64,000 bases of DNA, from assembly GCA_030674915.1 (NCBI GenBank), contig JASXSV010000009.1, positions 95,566 to 159,565 on the forward strand. The letters are read 5' to 3'. The notes beneath the pieces are model-generated. The model was given only the letters and a program-made list of their open reading frames with translations. It was not told the DNA's origin and ran no database searches. A program made the position numbers and the translations under genes. This document shows, piece after piece, positions 47,185 through 57,600 of the stretch (the stretch's first letter is position 1; each line of letters opens with the position of its first letter). This stretch comes from Candidatus Endonucleibacter bathymodioli. GTDB taxonomy: Bacteria > Pseudomonadota > Gammaproteobacteria > Pseudomonadales > Endozoicomonadaceae.

Positions 47185-48912
47185 TTATCCAGCACCACCC
47201 TCGCTAGCACTCAAAGCCTCTGCCGTCAAAACCTCCTTTTGTTCCGGGGACACACCCAACACTTGTAACGCCCCAGCATTTACTTTTGAGAAAACCGGTG
47301 CCGCAGTCACCCCCCCATAGTAGCCATCATTAGTCGGCTCATCAATAACAATAACTGTGGCAATACGAGGATTATCAATGGGGGCAACACCAGCAAAAAT
47401 ACCAAGATGTCGATTGTTAGAATAACCATGCTTACCAACCTTCCTCGTCGTTCCAGTCTTGCCTCCTACCTCATAAGACGGCACCCTAGCCCGCTTACCA
47501 GAACCTGATTTAACAACAGTACTAAGCATTTCCAGAATATCAGAAACCTTATTTTCATCAAAAACCCGCACACCTTCAGGAACCACATCACGCTTTATCA
47601 AAGAAATCGGCCGCATTACACCTTTTGCTCCTAGCATCATATAAGCTTGCGCAAGCTGCAAAGGAGTAACTGTCAGCCCATAACCAAACGAAAGCGTTGC
47701 AGTTTCAATATCACTCCACCTATCACGATATGGAAGATAGCCTACGCTCTCTCCTGGAAAATCAACACCCGTGGTTTGGCCAATTCCAGCCTTACGCAAT
47801 ACATTAAGCAAATTATCAACACCAATATCCATAACCATCTTGGTAACACCAATATTGCTGGACTTAGTTAGCACGGATGTGACATTAAGCCATCCATAGT
47901 TTCTAAGATCAGACACCCGACTCCTACCAATATACATATAGCCAGGCGAGGTATTAACCGGCGTGTCTTTATCATAACGACCAGATTCAAGAGCTGCTAG
48001 TACTGTGAAAGGCTTAAGGGTAGAACCAGGCTCCAGCACGTCAGTAACAGTCCGATTTCGCATTCTATAAGCTTCCATTCCAGAACGATTGTTCGGATTA
48101 TAAGATGGTTGATTCACCATCGCCAATACCTCACCAGTTTGGATATCAAGCATAACAAGAGAAGCTGCTCTAGCCTTGTGATGAACTACAGCCTTTTTTA
48201 ACTCCCTATGTGCTAGGTACTGAATGCCGAGATCAATACTGAGCATCAATTCTTTACCAGGCTTAGCGCTTTCTACTAGCTCCGCCTGCTTTACAAGCTG
48301 GCCACGACGATCTTTTAAATAACGAACCTTCCCAGGAGAGCCCTGCAACCAATCGTTATAACCCAGCTCCATACCTTCTTGGCCATTTTCATCAATATCA
48401 GTAAACCCTACAAGGTGTGCAGTCACCTCTCCAGCTGGATAATACCGCCGATGTTCCTCCATCATGTGGACGCCAGCTATATTCAAATCCATAACTTCCC
48501 GCCCATGCTCCGGAGTTAACTGCCGCTTCAAATAAATAAAATTTTTACCCCTGCCTTCAGCAATACGCCTCGTCAATACTTTTTCATTAATACCCAGCTG
48601 TTTTGCAAGGTGATCCCAGCGGTTCTTAACAAGAAGCAGGTCTGCAGGACTAGCCCAAATCGTGATAACAGGAGTACTGACAGCAAGAGGCTTGCCATTC
48701 CTGTCAAAAATAACCCCTCGATGAGCAGGAATCTTTTCATAGCGAATGGAACGCTTATCGCCCTCATTTTGCAAAAAATGTCGATCCAGTAACTGTAAAT
48801 CAACAATTCGATAACCAACGCCCAACCCAATTACGACCAACAAAGACTGAAGCACTACAAATCGCCAGCGCCTAAACAATCTATCTTTTGTCCGCTTATC
48901 ATTATTATTCAT
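47185..48912 (-). CDS. ftsI: Septal transpeptidase FtsI (PBP3)
   Basis: Class B penicillin-binding protein that cross-links septal peptidoglycan with FtsW. One membrane helix (about residues 17-36), the dimerisation domain, and the transpeptidase motifs STLK at 297-300 (catalytic Ser297), SSN at 351-353 and KTG at 485-487. 575 aa. The start overlaps the end of ftsL (ATGA). Confidence 0.98.
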   Translation of the reverse strand: MNNNDKRTKDRLFRRWRFVVLQSLLVVIGLGVGYRIVDLQLLDRHFLQNEGDKRSIRYEKIPAHRGVIFDRNGKPLAVSTPVITIWASPADLLLVKNRWDHLAKQLGINEKVLTRRIAEGRGKNFIYLKRQLTPEHGREVMDLNIAGVHMMEEHRRYYPAGEVTAHLVGFTDIDENGQEGMELGYNDWLQGSPGKVRYLKDRRGQLVKQAELVESAKPGKELMLSIDLGIQYLAHRELKKAVVHHKARAASLVMLDIQTGEVLAMVNQPSYNPNNRSGMEAYRMRNRTVTDVLEPGSTLKPFTVLAALESGRYDKDTPVNTSPGYMYIGRSRVSDLRNYGWLNVTSVLTKSSNIGVTKMVMDIGVDNLLNVLRKAGIGQTTGVDFPGESVGYLPYRDRWSDIETATLSFGYGLTVTPLQLAQAYMMLGAKGVMRPISLIKRDVVPEGVRVFDENKVSDILEMLSTVVKSGSGKRARVPSYEVGGKTGTTRKVGKHGYSNNRHLGIFAGVAPIDNPRIATVIVIDEPTNDGYYGGVTAAPVFSKVNAGALQVLGVSPEQKEVLTAEALSASEGGAG

Positions 48913-49199
48913 TGCATGACCATCTCTATAGTACTCGGCCCAGGAACTATCATATCAAGCTCCTCCCTAGCCAACCTTTCAACCCTAACAGGAGATGTCA
49001 GGGTACTATGTTCCAACAACAAACGTCCCCAGTCCACCTGCGCTTTGTTTTTCTCTTCAAGAACTTGCTGCAGCTCATTATGCAGCCGACGACTTTCATA
49101 CGCTACATAACTGACCACGAGGCCAGATATGATTATGGCCATCAGTAACCCTCCGGCCCATATACTTCTTTTACTAAACAAGGCCAATACTGGCTCCAT
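48909..49199 (-). CDS. ftsL: Division protein FtsL
   Basis: Short bitopic protein of the FtsQLB complex. A cytoplasmic tail of about 12 residues, one helix (IWAGGLLMAIIISGLVVSYV), a coiled coil with heptad leucines (LHNELQQVLEEKNKAQVDW) and VERLAREELDM. I take the ATG at 49199 (97 aa); the open frame begins with a TTG overlapping the rsmH stop. Confidence 0.92.
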   Translation of the reverse strand: MEPVLALFSKRSIWAGGLLMAIIISGLVVSYVAYESRRLHNELQQVLEEKNKAQVDWGRLLLEHSTLTSPVRVERLAREELDMIVPGPSTIEMVMQ

Positions 49200-49207
49200 G
49201 TTTATAA

Positions 49208-50149
49208 TCAAACCAGCTTCTCAGCAACTCGCATAATGGCGCTCCTAGCCCTTGGATTTGCTCTTACCTCCGCATCAGAAGGCTTGATTGCCTTGCCTAG
49301 TGCCTTCAACCGTTTATTCAGCTGGTCTTCCCTCACCGGTAACCAACTAGGCAACGGATCACCCTTCTCATGCATCCTGATAAATCGCTTAGCTATTCTA
49401 TCTTCCAGCGAATGAAAGCTAATAACCACCAACCGACCACCAGGCTTCAATAATTCTAAAGCCTTATCTAGGCAGTCACTCAACTCATCCAGCTCCCTGT
49501 TAATATGAATCCTAATAGCCTGAAAAGCACGGGTTGCCGGATGCTTTCCTTTTCCCTTACTTCTCTTACTTCCCTTACGCGGATAGCCTGCAGCAATTAT
49601 TGCCGCCAACCTTCCTGTTGTCTCAATCGGCTCAATTTCTCGCTCTCGGACAATAGCCTTCGCCATTCTTCGAGAAAAACGCTCCTCCCCGTACTCCCAT
49701 AACACCCGGCTAATTTCAGACTCTTCCGCTCTAGCCAGCCAACTGGCAGCACTCTCACCAGTCGTATAGTTCATTCGCATATCTAGTGAACCATCTTTTG
49801 AAAAACTAAAGCCTCGCTCAGGACAATCAAGCTGTGGAGATGAGACACCAAGATCCAGCAAAATCCCATCAACGCTTTTCTCTTCTTGTAGTTCATTCAA
49901 CTTAGAAAAAGAGCTATGATAAATATGAAACCGATCATCACTAGCCATTAAATTCTTACCTACAGCTACTGCCTCAGGGTCTTTATCTATACCCAAAAGC
50001 CTACCAATACTGGAAAGCTGGTCCAGAATAGCCTTACTATGCCCACCTCTACCAAAGGTGCCATCAATATAGACACCATCAAAGTTGGTTAACAGTGCCT
50101 CAACAGCTTCGACACACAATACTGTTTTATGCTGCCCAAATTCGTCCAT
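49208..50149 (-). CDS. rsmH: 16S rRNA m4C1402 methyltransferase RsmH
   Basis: SAM-dependent methyltransferase (MraW). The SAM loop is YIDGTFGRGGHSKAIL; DGILLDLGVSSPQLD and GRLVVISFHSLEDRIAKRF are family motifs. About 313 aa. GTG 50152 and ATG 50149 are adjacent; I use the ATG. It starts 3 bp after the mraZ stop. Confidence 0.97.
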   Translation of the reverse strand: MDEFGQHKTVLCVEAVEALLTNFDGVYIDGTFGRGGHSKAILDQLSSIGRLLGIDKDPEAVAVGKNLMASDDRFHIYHSSFSKLNELQEEKSVDGILLDLGVSSPQLDCPERGFSFSKDGSLDMRMNYTTGESAASWLARAEESEISRVLWEYGEERFSRRMAKAIVREREIEPIETTGRLAAIIAAGYPRKGSKRSKGKGKHPATRAFQAIRIHINRELDELSDCLDKALELLKPGGRLVVISFHSLEDRIAKRFIRMHEKGDPLPSWLPVREDQLNKRLKALGKAIKPSDAEVRANPRARSAIMRVAEKLV

Positions 50150-50152
50150 CAC

Positions 50153-50608
50153 TTACAACGATAACGACTGCAATTCCTCAGGAATATCCCCGAGGGCTGC
50201 GGCATCCTGTAAATACCGATCACGACACTTAGTCCAGCTAGCCTCATCCCATACTTCAAACTTTTTCCCCTGCCCTAGTAAAATGCATTGTTTTTCAAAA
50301 CCTGCGTAGTCTCGTAATAATGGTGGAATCAGAATACGTCCACTCCCGTCCATATCAATATCCGTAGCGTGACCAATAAGAAGACGCTGAATTCTGCGAG
50401 TCATTGGATGAAAACTGGGTAAAGCTTCTATTTTCTTCTGAATTATATTCCATTCATTAAGTGGATATATCAACAAACACGGCTCATCAGTATCGACAGT
50501 AACAACAAGACCACCACCACAATTATCCCGCAACATTTGCCGATAACGAGTTGGTATAGCCAAACGTCCTTTAACGTCTAAATTTACTGCATTGACTCCG
50601 CGAAACAA
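50153..50608 (-). CDS. mraZ: Transcriptional repressor MraZ
   Basis: Ring-forming AbrB-like DNA-binding protein that represses the dcw operon. Two MraZ repeats, starting with FRGVNAVNLDVKGRLAIPTR and with ATDIDMDGSGRILIPPLLRD. I set the start at TTG 50608: it gives the family N-terminus (M/L-FRG) and has AGGGAG 8-9 bp upstream. The in-frame GTG at 50617 sits right against that site, too close to be used. 151 aa, as in E. coli (152). Confidence 0.93.
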   Translation of the reverse strand: MFRGVNAVNLDVKGRLAIPTRYRQMLRDNCGGGLVVTVDTDEPCLLIYPLNEWNIIQKKIEALPSFHPMTRRIQRLLIGHATDIDMDGSGRILIPPLLRDYAGFEKQCILLGQGKKFEVWDEASWTKCRDRYLQDAAALGDIPEELQSLSL

Positions 50609-50652
50609 ATTCTGCACTCCCTGAAATTATTACTCCATAATTTCTTAAAAAA

Positions 50653-50687
50653 TCCAATTAAACCCACTTCTAACCACATTACACCAC
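50653..50687 (-). promoter_or_regulatory. Probable MraZ operator (four 10-bp-spaced repeats)
   Basis: Reading the minus strand, GTGGT (687-683), GTGGT (677-673), GTGGG (667-663) and TTGGA (657-653) follow each other at exact 10-bp spacing, just downstream of the -10 box. MraZ of E. coli and mycoplasmas binds TGGGN-type direct repeats with 5-nt spacers in its own leader, so autoregulation is likely. Confidence 0.75.
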
Positions 50688-50695
50688 TTATTGAC

Positions 50696-50724
50696 ACTAT
50701 AGGAATCTATATTCATCACGTCAA
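50696..50724 (-). promoter_or_regulatory. Sigma70-type promoter of the dcw operon
   Basis: TTGACG (50724-50719) and TATAGT (50701-50696) with an ideal 17-bp spacer, about 90 bp upstream of the mraZ start and immediately before the repeats of the MraZ operator. Confidence 0.8.
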
Positions 50725-50926
50725 GAATAAGCTCGCACCCTGTGCCATTATTTTGGTTGGCAAAATTCCAAGCAAAATCCAGCCAGAACCCTAGAAAGAG
50801 TGCTAAGTTAAGCAATTGAAAGGTTTTTAACCGAGAATAAAAAAAGATATAAGGTGGGATTCAACAATAAATAGAAGTAATAAAAAAATTCTTATCACAA
50901 ATGGATATAAAAAAATAAAGAAAAGA

Positions 50927-51304
<378 letters not shown>

Positions 51305-51347
51305 TTTGGAAGGCTACTCGATACTTCGCTTCTATTCAACAATTTTT

Positions 51348-52190
51348 TCACTTATTCTTTAATGTCAAAACGAAATCATAAAGCTCTTTCTTCCGGTGAC
51401 CCGTAATATCTGCCACAATAGCGGTAGCTTTTTTGATAGATAAATCTTGAAGCAATCGCAGCAATAACCTTTCTGTATCTTTACTAAAAAAAGAATTAGG
51501 CTTCTCTCTGCTACCTTCAACAAGCACAACAAACTCACCCCTACACTGATCAGAATCATTCGCCAGACACTCGCGAACGACGCCAACTGTCCCAGCAATT
51601 ACCGTTTCAAATGTTTTTGTAATCTCCCGCGCCAAAACGACATATCGTTGCTCACCTAACATATCAAGACAGTCATCAAGGCTCTCACAGATTCTATGGG
51701 TTGACTCATAAAATCCCCATGTACTCTTCATCTCGGACAATTCAGCTAGTTTTTCCCTACGTTTCGATGACTTAGCAGGAAGAAATCCAGCAAAATAGAA
51801 ACAGTTAGTTGCCAGACCACTAACAGATAATGCAGCAATAATGGCACACACTCCAGGAATAGGAACCACCTTAATGCCTGCCTCCCGCACAGTCCGCACC
51901 AAAAAGTAGCCCGGATCAGAAATCAAAGGCGTACCCGCATCACTAATCAGTGCAACAGACTCACCTTCCTGCAGCCGAATCAAGAGTTTTTCTGTTTTTT
52001 GTCGTTCATTATGTTCATGACAAGATATTAGCCTAGTTTCAATACCAAAATAATTTAGTAACCTCCGGCTATGGCGGGTATCTTCAGCAGCGATGACATC
52101 CACTCGTTTGAGTATATCCACTGCCCTGGAAGTCATATCTCCCAAATTACCTATAGGAGTTGCCACAATATAGAGCGATGGTTCGAGCAT
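51348..52190 (-). CDS. rsmI: 16S rRNA 2'-O-methyltransferase RsmI
   Basis: Methylates the ribose of C1402 in 16S rRNA, the same base RsmH modifies. Tetrapyrrole-methylase fold: LYIVATPIGNLGDMTSRA, AAEDTRHSRRLLNYF and LISDAGTPLISDPG are the family motifs. I take ATG 52190 (MLEPSLYIV), with GAGGA upstream; the open frame extends 12 codons further without a site. 280 aa. It ends 44 bp before the rnpB 5' end. Confidence 0.96.
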   Translation of the reverse strand: MLEPSLYIVATPIGNLGDMTSRAVDILKRVDVIAAEDTRHSRRLLNYFGIETRLISCHEHNERQKTEKLLIRLQEGESVALISDAGTPLISDPGYFLVRTVREAGIKVVPIPGVCAIIAALSVSGLATNCFYFAGFLPAKSSKRREKLAELSEMKSTWGFYESTHRICESLDDCLDMLGEQRYVVLAREITKTFETVIAGTVGVVRECLANDSDQCRGEFVVLVEGSREKPNSFFSKDTERLLLRLLQDLSIKKATAIVADITGHRKKELYDFVLTLKNK

Positions 52191-52743
52191 CAGATCCTCA
52201 TAATAATGATAAAAAGTTGATACCAAAGCGAACTAAAAATGCAGATTTTAACAACTCAAAATTGTCGTTAATCCTGCCGAACAACGAAGATCCAGGCTCA
52301 AGTAAAGTTTCGTAGAAGCAATTATTTATTTTTATCTGAATTCCTTTGCAGTTACGAAGTATTTATTATTCCTGAAATATTTGCTCATGATCTTCCAATA
52401 AGCACTTAATTGAGTCCAAACTTGAGCAACAAGGTAGAAAGTAATTATGAATGACCTCAATTTAAGCATAAACTCTTCGAATCTTTTGGAAAAATCCGAT
52501 AACAGATACTCCATTAACGGTCTGAAATTGATCAAAAACATCTGTTAACGCATTGCCCCACTCTATAGTGCTGACAATGTTCAACCGAGCACAGCTTCCA
52601 CGTCTCATCCAGGATTTATCCGACCATTTCCGAATCAATCCTGAAGTAATTTTGATGGTCTGGATAAATCGCATCTATGAAAAGCAATACTTTACCCTTT
52701 CGAAATATCCTTTAAGGATTCATAGTGCCCACAAGCTCAGTCT

Positions 52744-52778
52744 GTTTTCAGCATTCAGCTTTCAGCTTTCAGCTTTCG
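52744..52778. repeat. 7-bp microsatellite (CAGCTTT)
   Basis: Three to four tandem copies of a 7-bp unit (TTCAGCTTTCAGCTTTCAGC), the first imperfect (CAGCATT). A unit length not divisible by three could shift a frame, but no real gene crosses it. Confidence 0.8.
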
Positions 52779-52834
52779 TGGCACCCACTCTGATTCTTTT
52801 TGTAGGTGAATATTGATAGATTTAATGTTCCAGT

Positions 52835-53212
52835 GTTCAGAAATATACGCAACAATCTGGCATATATGCGCATAGGTATGCTCGGAGATAATGGCCGATC
52901 TTTCTCGTTATTCAGGTGACTTTCGCTGCCACCATTTACAAACCTTAGATTTTCCTTTTTCAGGCAGTCATTCAGCTAGCGATTTATGCTAGCTTCACTG
53001 TTTCTCAAAGCCTGAACAATAGATTACATCAACCAACCTTCCGGTGCTAGCAATACCGATTGGATGCCGCCAAATTCTCGGGCATTACGCACTTTCTTAT
53101 GGCGTAAATACAAGTAAACTTTTTTGCTGTTAAAAGTAAGGGTGGTTTTTGACATGTCTAAGAGTGAACCAAAACAGTTCCAAAATCAAGCATTTCCAAA
53201 GGTAACTGAGAT
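52835..53212 (-). pseudogene. IS630-family transposase remnant
   Basis: On the minus strand the broken frames give IQSVLLAPEGWLM, SIVQALRNSEASI, LNDCLKKENLRFVNGGSESH and HICQIVAYISEHWNIKSI, which together follow the N-terminal half of IS630-family transposases. Several stops and shifts. The left end near 53205 shows CAGTTACC, also found at 29490 and 10298. Confidence 0.7.
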
Positions 53213-53533
53213 ATAACAAAGAAACATCCGTAACACGGGCGGGAAGTGAGTCCTTTTGCCACCCATAAAGTCACTACAATATTGCTATAACTCGATTCTT
53301 GGGTCCCGCCAAAAAGAAAACTTTTTATGGGCTAGTCTATATTACCGCTAACATCGCAAAGGCACTAAGTTTTTGGTGCTATATAGAGCGCCTAAACCAT
53401 GTTATGCGGCATAGGTGCGCCCAAAATCAGTTCGACACACTAGACTCTGCAAAGCCTATCATTTGATGCTAAATGACCTTACAAGCTTCGTAATGGCTTA
53501 CAACATGAGGGAAGTCAATGAAGGTGGTTCAAA

Positions 53534-54166
53534 TCATTGATTATACTGAGACTCAGAAAGGTCATGCATTAAATAAACTTTATTATCCTCATCCTCATCC
53601 TCATCCTCATCCTCATCTATAGGCAAAAATTGATCACCTGAATAGCAACACTCTCTATCATTATGAATTTTACTGTCTATTATAGTTATCTGCTCAATTC
53701 TAGATAAACCATCCACTTTCTCGGCCACAGCACCCATAATATTATTCTCATCATTAATAGCGCTGTCGACATCTTGCACATGAAAATAACCATTATTAAT
53801 ATTAATATCTTCTAGACGCACAAGTGCATTATCTTCCAATTCTGCGACAACTGCCAAAGGACATCTTGGAACGATAATTATAGCATTACTGATAACTAGG
53901 TTTTGAACTGGATCATTAGTTCCCAAGGCATGCATTAAACAGATTGGCAGATTATAAACGGCATCATTCATTGAACTAGTCCCAATCATACTCAATTCAT
54001 TTGCATTCTGCATCCTCTTCGTAGAAGGTGTTGGAGCTGAATAACTACTACTACATACTAAAATTAACAGGAAGATCACACTTTTTATGTATTTGAAATA
54101 CGATAAAAGAGAACAACAACCAAACTTAAGTTTGAGAAACATACTATACATACTCCAATGACACAA
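53534..54166 (-). CDS. Small exported paralog with GLUG-like segment and Asp-Glu tail
   Basis: 210 aa, no known family. The Cys-containing leader MYSMFLKLKFGCCSLLSYFK and the signal segment SVIFLLILVCSSSYSA match the N-termini of the two large proteins at 54647 and 59578. The rest matches residues ~705-855 of the 1237-aa protein (ELSMIG, VYNLPICLM, NALVRLEDI, SSRIEQ-like SRIEQITIID). It then ends in (DE)6, encoded by a 6-bp repeat (53584-53616), and a 20-residue tail. In effect it is the large paralog without its N-terminal domain and most of its beta-helix. The Met of MKN is missing here, which supports translation from the upstream Met in all three. Confidence 0.7.
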   Translation of the reverse strand: MCHWSMYSMFLKLKFGCCSLLSYFKYIKSVIFLLILVCSSSYSAPTPSTKRMQNANELSMIGTSSMNDAVYNLPICLMHALGTNDPVQNLVISNAIIIVPRCPLAVVAELEDNALVRLEDININNGYFHVQDVDSAINDENNIMGAVAEKVDGLSRIEQITIIDSKIHNDRECCYSGDQFLPIDEDEDEDEDEDNKVYLMHDLSESQYNQ

Positions 54167-54520
54167 AGTTTTTTACTCATTACAATAGTAAGGAACCAGC
54201 AAATAAATAACTGACCATGAGATAATACTGTTGATCTACAGACAAAGCAAGCAAATATAAAATAGTAGTACCTTCTTTCCACTAGCAAATATATACTCAG
54301 CCCTTTTGAAAACGTGAGACTATTGACTGCTTTCACTACAGCCAACTACTATCAGCAGCTCCAATGGGAACTAGAACATAAATCAGAATTAGTACTAACA
54401 GCATAATTAGGAACTTATTCACAAACTATATCTAACATAAAAATTTAATTTGTACAAAAATGACTATACAACTATATCCTGTTTGCAATTTAAAAACACA
54501 ATATTTTCAAAGTACTTTCC
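54167..54520. repeat. Upstream region shared with 63240-63590
   Basis: About 350 bp before the 210-aa gene match the DNA upstream of the 1215-aa gene in order. Shared blocks include GATAATACTG, AATATAAA, ATTAGTACTAACAGCATAA and TTTAATTTGTACAAAAATGA with CTATACAACTATATCCT. Roughly 80% identity by eye. It probably contains a common promoter or regulatory leader. Confidence 0.75.
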
Positions 54521-54646
54521 AAATAATTTTGAATTAGTCTTATTGAAGTTTTCATTGCAGATAAAGATTTTTAAGGAAATTAAGCGCTAGCTGTTCTATA
54601 CCCACCACCATTGGAGAATAGTCAACAATCTCACGCTTTAAAGAGG

Positions 54647-57600
54647 TCATGGGTACAGGTCCTGATCAAGTATTTTATCACTTTCTTTCATGTTATCGAT
54701 CTCTTGAGTGTTATCACTGTCCTGCGTGTCTTCCTCATTTCTTGTACTTATTAGCGACATGTCCTCTATAATTCCTGGTACAGCCTCAGCATCCAGCTTA
54801 TTTGCAACATAATAATGACTATTTAACCTTTTTAAAGAACTATTAAACCTTTTACGACAATAGCAACCACCTGCAATAATAGCACCTACAGAAACAACAC
54901 CCACAGTAACAGGACCCACAACAGAAACACTTACTGAATACGGGGTATCTGTAAATGCTTTATACACGTTAATGGCTCTTATACGTTGCTTGAAAGCCAT
55001 AAACTCACTAGAATCTACGTTACACTTCCCACTTATAAAAGAAAGCCTACCCCACCAGCACTGACCAACCAAGTTAGACGTTTTTTTATAGCTATACGAC
55101 AGCTTAGAACCTATGCTAGTCACTGAAAAATCAACATTATTAGCCATCAAACAATTATTCTTGAGAAAGTAATCACTAGACCCAGTACACATACCGATGG
55201 CTTTTCTATGGCTTGGGTCAACTATACCTATTAGCTCTATGTTGCTGTTGATTATTATATTATCGTTCGATTGAAAGAACCTCGCACTGGATCTACCAGG
55301 AACAGAAAACCCTTCGCCTATAATAGCCCCGATACTTATTGATTTACACGTGGCTGTTTCCACCTTAATAGCTCCATTAATAATCAGATTATGATGCATA
55401 TCCACAGATGCCAACCCAACCATTCCCGCCCCCCAAGCTATCCTTTGTACATTAGACTCATATGATGATAGATGAGTGTTTATACTAACAATATTAGAAA
55501 TGCTGCCATCATAGGGACCGAAACACCCCACTACCCCACCTAAGTATGTGAATGCCTGACCGGATATTATATTAGTATCTATAAAAACAACATTATCTAT
55601 TGTTGTTGCTCCTTCCATATATCCAGCGGCACCTCCAATCATTACCTTATATACAACCTCACTCCCTGCACTATTAATGCTGACATTCATGACAACAATA
55701 TCTCTCATCACTGAATCGTGCAGAATTTCTCCCACCACACCACCTCCAATGAAAGAATTTACAAGGCCAGAATATTTGATATCTGCATTAAGATTACAGT
55801 CTATTTTAACGTCTATTATAGTTACCTGCTCAATTCTAGACGAACCGGCCATTTCCTCGGCCACGGTGCCCATAAATCTAATCCTAGAACTTGTACTAGT
55901 CATATGTTCATGTCTAGCACTTTTCTCATCTTTCACATATAAATAGCCACTCTTAATATCTACTAGGCGCACAAGTGCATTATCTTTTATTACTTTAGCA
56001 ACTACCGAATTACATTCTTGAGAACTTATATTAGCATTACTGAGAGTTAGGTTTTCAACAGTACCATTACCTTCTAGGCTATTAATTAAACAAGTTGGCA
56101 GATTATAAATTGTATTATTATTTCCATTAATATTGCCACTAAAAAAACCTATTGATTGGGTGAAATTAATGGCATCAAAGCTATTCATTAATTGATAGTT
56201 ACTATTAGCTGGGTATTGTGAGTCACGCCCAATCATACTAAATTCAGCTGCATTATGTATGTTAATCATCCCTACTACATTAGACATACCCATCGTTATA
56301 TTAGACATGCCCATGCGGGAAGATGCTGTAGCAGAATAACTACCAGGTATAACATTAGCTATAATAAATATCGGCAAAGCTAAAGCAATAAGCTTGCCAA
56401 ACACTGACCCAAAAACTTTGCCAGGTCCAAAGTAAAACATTCTGCCTTTACTGCACTCATCTTCACCTGATTCTTCGTCGTCTTCTACTGTAATACAATC
56501 CCAATCCTTATGTAAATAGTGATCTTCACATTGCTCTGATGAAGTATCAGTATTACAGATTTGTTGTTCAAAATCAGGTGTATGCAATACATGGTCGCTT
56601 TCTACCACCCTCAATCCGTATTTTGTATTTTCATATATATGGTTATCCTCTTGATTTGTATACTCATTACAAGGAGTAACCGGATCAGAGTAACAAGTTT
56701 CTTGCTGTTCATTTAAGTCACACTGCAACCCTGTTAACAGGGTGAATGCCACCCCTTTCGTCTCGTTATTACACCTACGCTTCACTAATGCAGTCAAAGC
56801 ATCCGCAATAGTTAGATTACCACCACAGCACTGTTTATCAAGAGCCTCTAACTCGTTCATTACTAATTCTATGCTTTTATGCTGAGCACAACCCTTTACT
56901 TTTAAGGCATTATTTTGTACAAGTTTAACCAAGTCAACCACTACCTTTTTACTTTCCTCTTGTTTCGTAGGTACTGTAACAAAATTACTTTTTATAGCAT
57001 TAAATACATAAGATATACCAGATGCCATTTTGCCAAACAAGCTATCTTTTATGTTTGCTGCCACACCTTGTTGCAGGTATTCATCCATATCTGCTTGACT
57101 AAACTCGCCTTTTTGCTGCTCTTTTTTATTTTGTGCTCTTTTCTCAGGACTAAGTCTTTCTTGCTCATCTCTTTTGTTATGCATTGTATTTAAGCCATCC
57201 TCACCCTCTTTACAAGCGGCAACCAATTGCTCTACTGTTGTAAATTCGTAAATCACATTTTTAATAATTGCGTTATCTAATAGCTCAGCAGTAAGCTCTC
57301 TAGTCTTCAAGCCAGAGTAATACTTATTTCCTTCATACCATTCAGTTTTTGAATTATTATTTAAATAGCAAAAAAATATTTGATCATTCTTTTTTATTTC
57401 ACTTTCTTGGTTTTTTTTTGCTATGACATGGTCTTGCTCGCACCAACGTTTGCTATCATCTAACAATTTACTTATGTTACTGTCAGCATTATGCATACTC
57501 CAATTAACCAAAGCGTCTAATACCGGAAACTGCAGAACTGATGATTCGTTACTTAAGGCTGGTACTAGATAAGGAGTTAATAATATCTTTAGCACTTCCA

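Larger units (their letters stand above)
52191..53533. other. Gene-free region between rsmI and the exported paralog cluster
   Basis: 1.34 kb. It holds a 7-bp microsatellite (52744-52778) and an IS630-type remnant (52835-53212). The 87-codon ORF at 52553-52816 has no credible start region and is partly made by the microsatellite. The rest shows nothing I can support. Confidence 0.6.

Noticed and set aside
52744-52778. 7-bp microsatellite as a phase-variation switch
   Set aside because: The unit length would allow it, but no supportable gene spans the repeat.
52553-52816. 87-codon ORF before the paralog cluster
   Set aside because: Its C-terminal part is encoded by a microsatellite and nothing resembles a known protein; no site upstream of the start.
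53584-53616. 6-bp repeat as an on/off phase switch
   Set aside because: Unit length is a multiple of three, so it cannot shift the frame.
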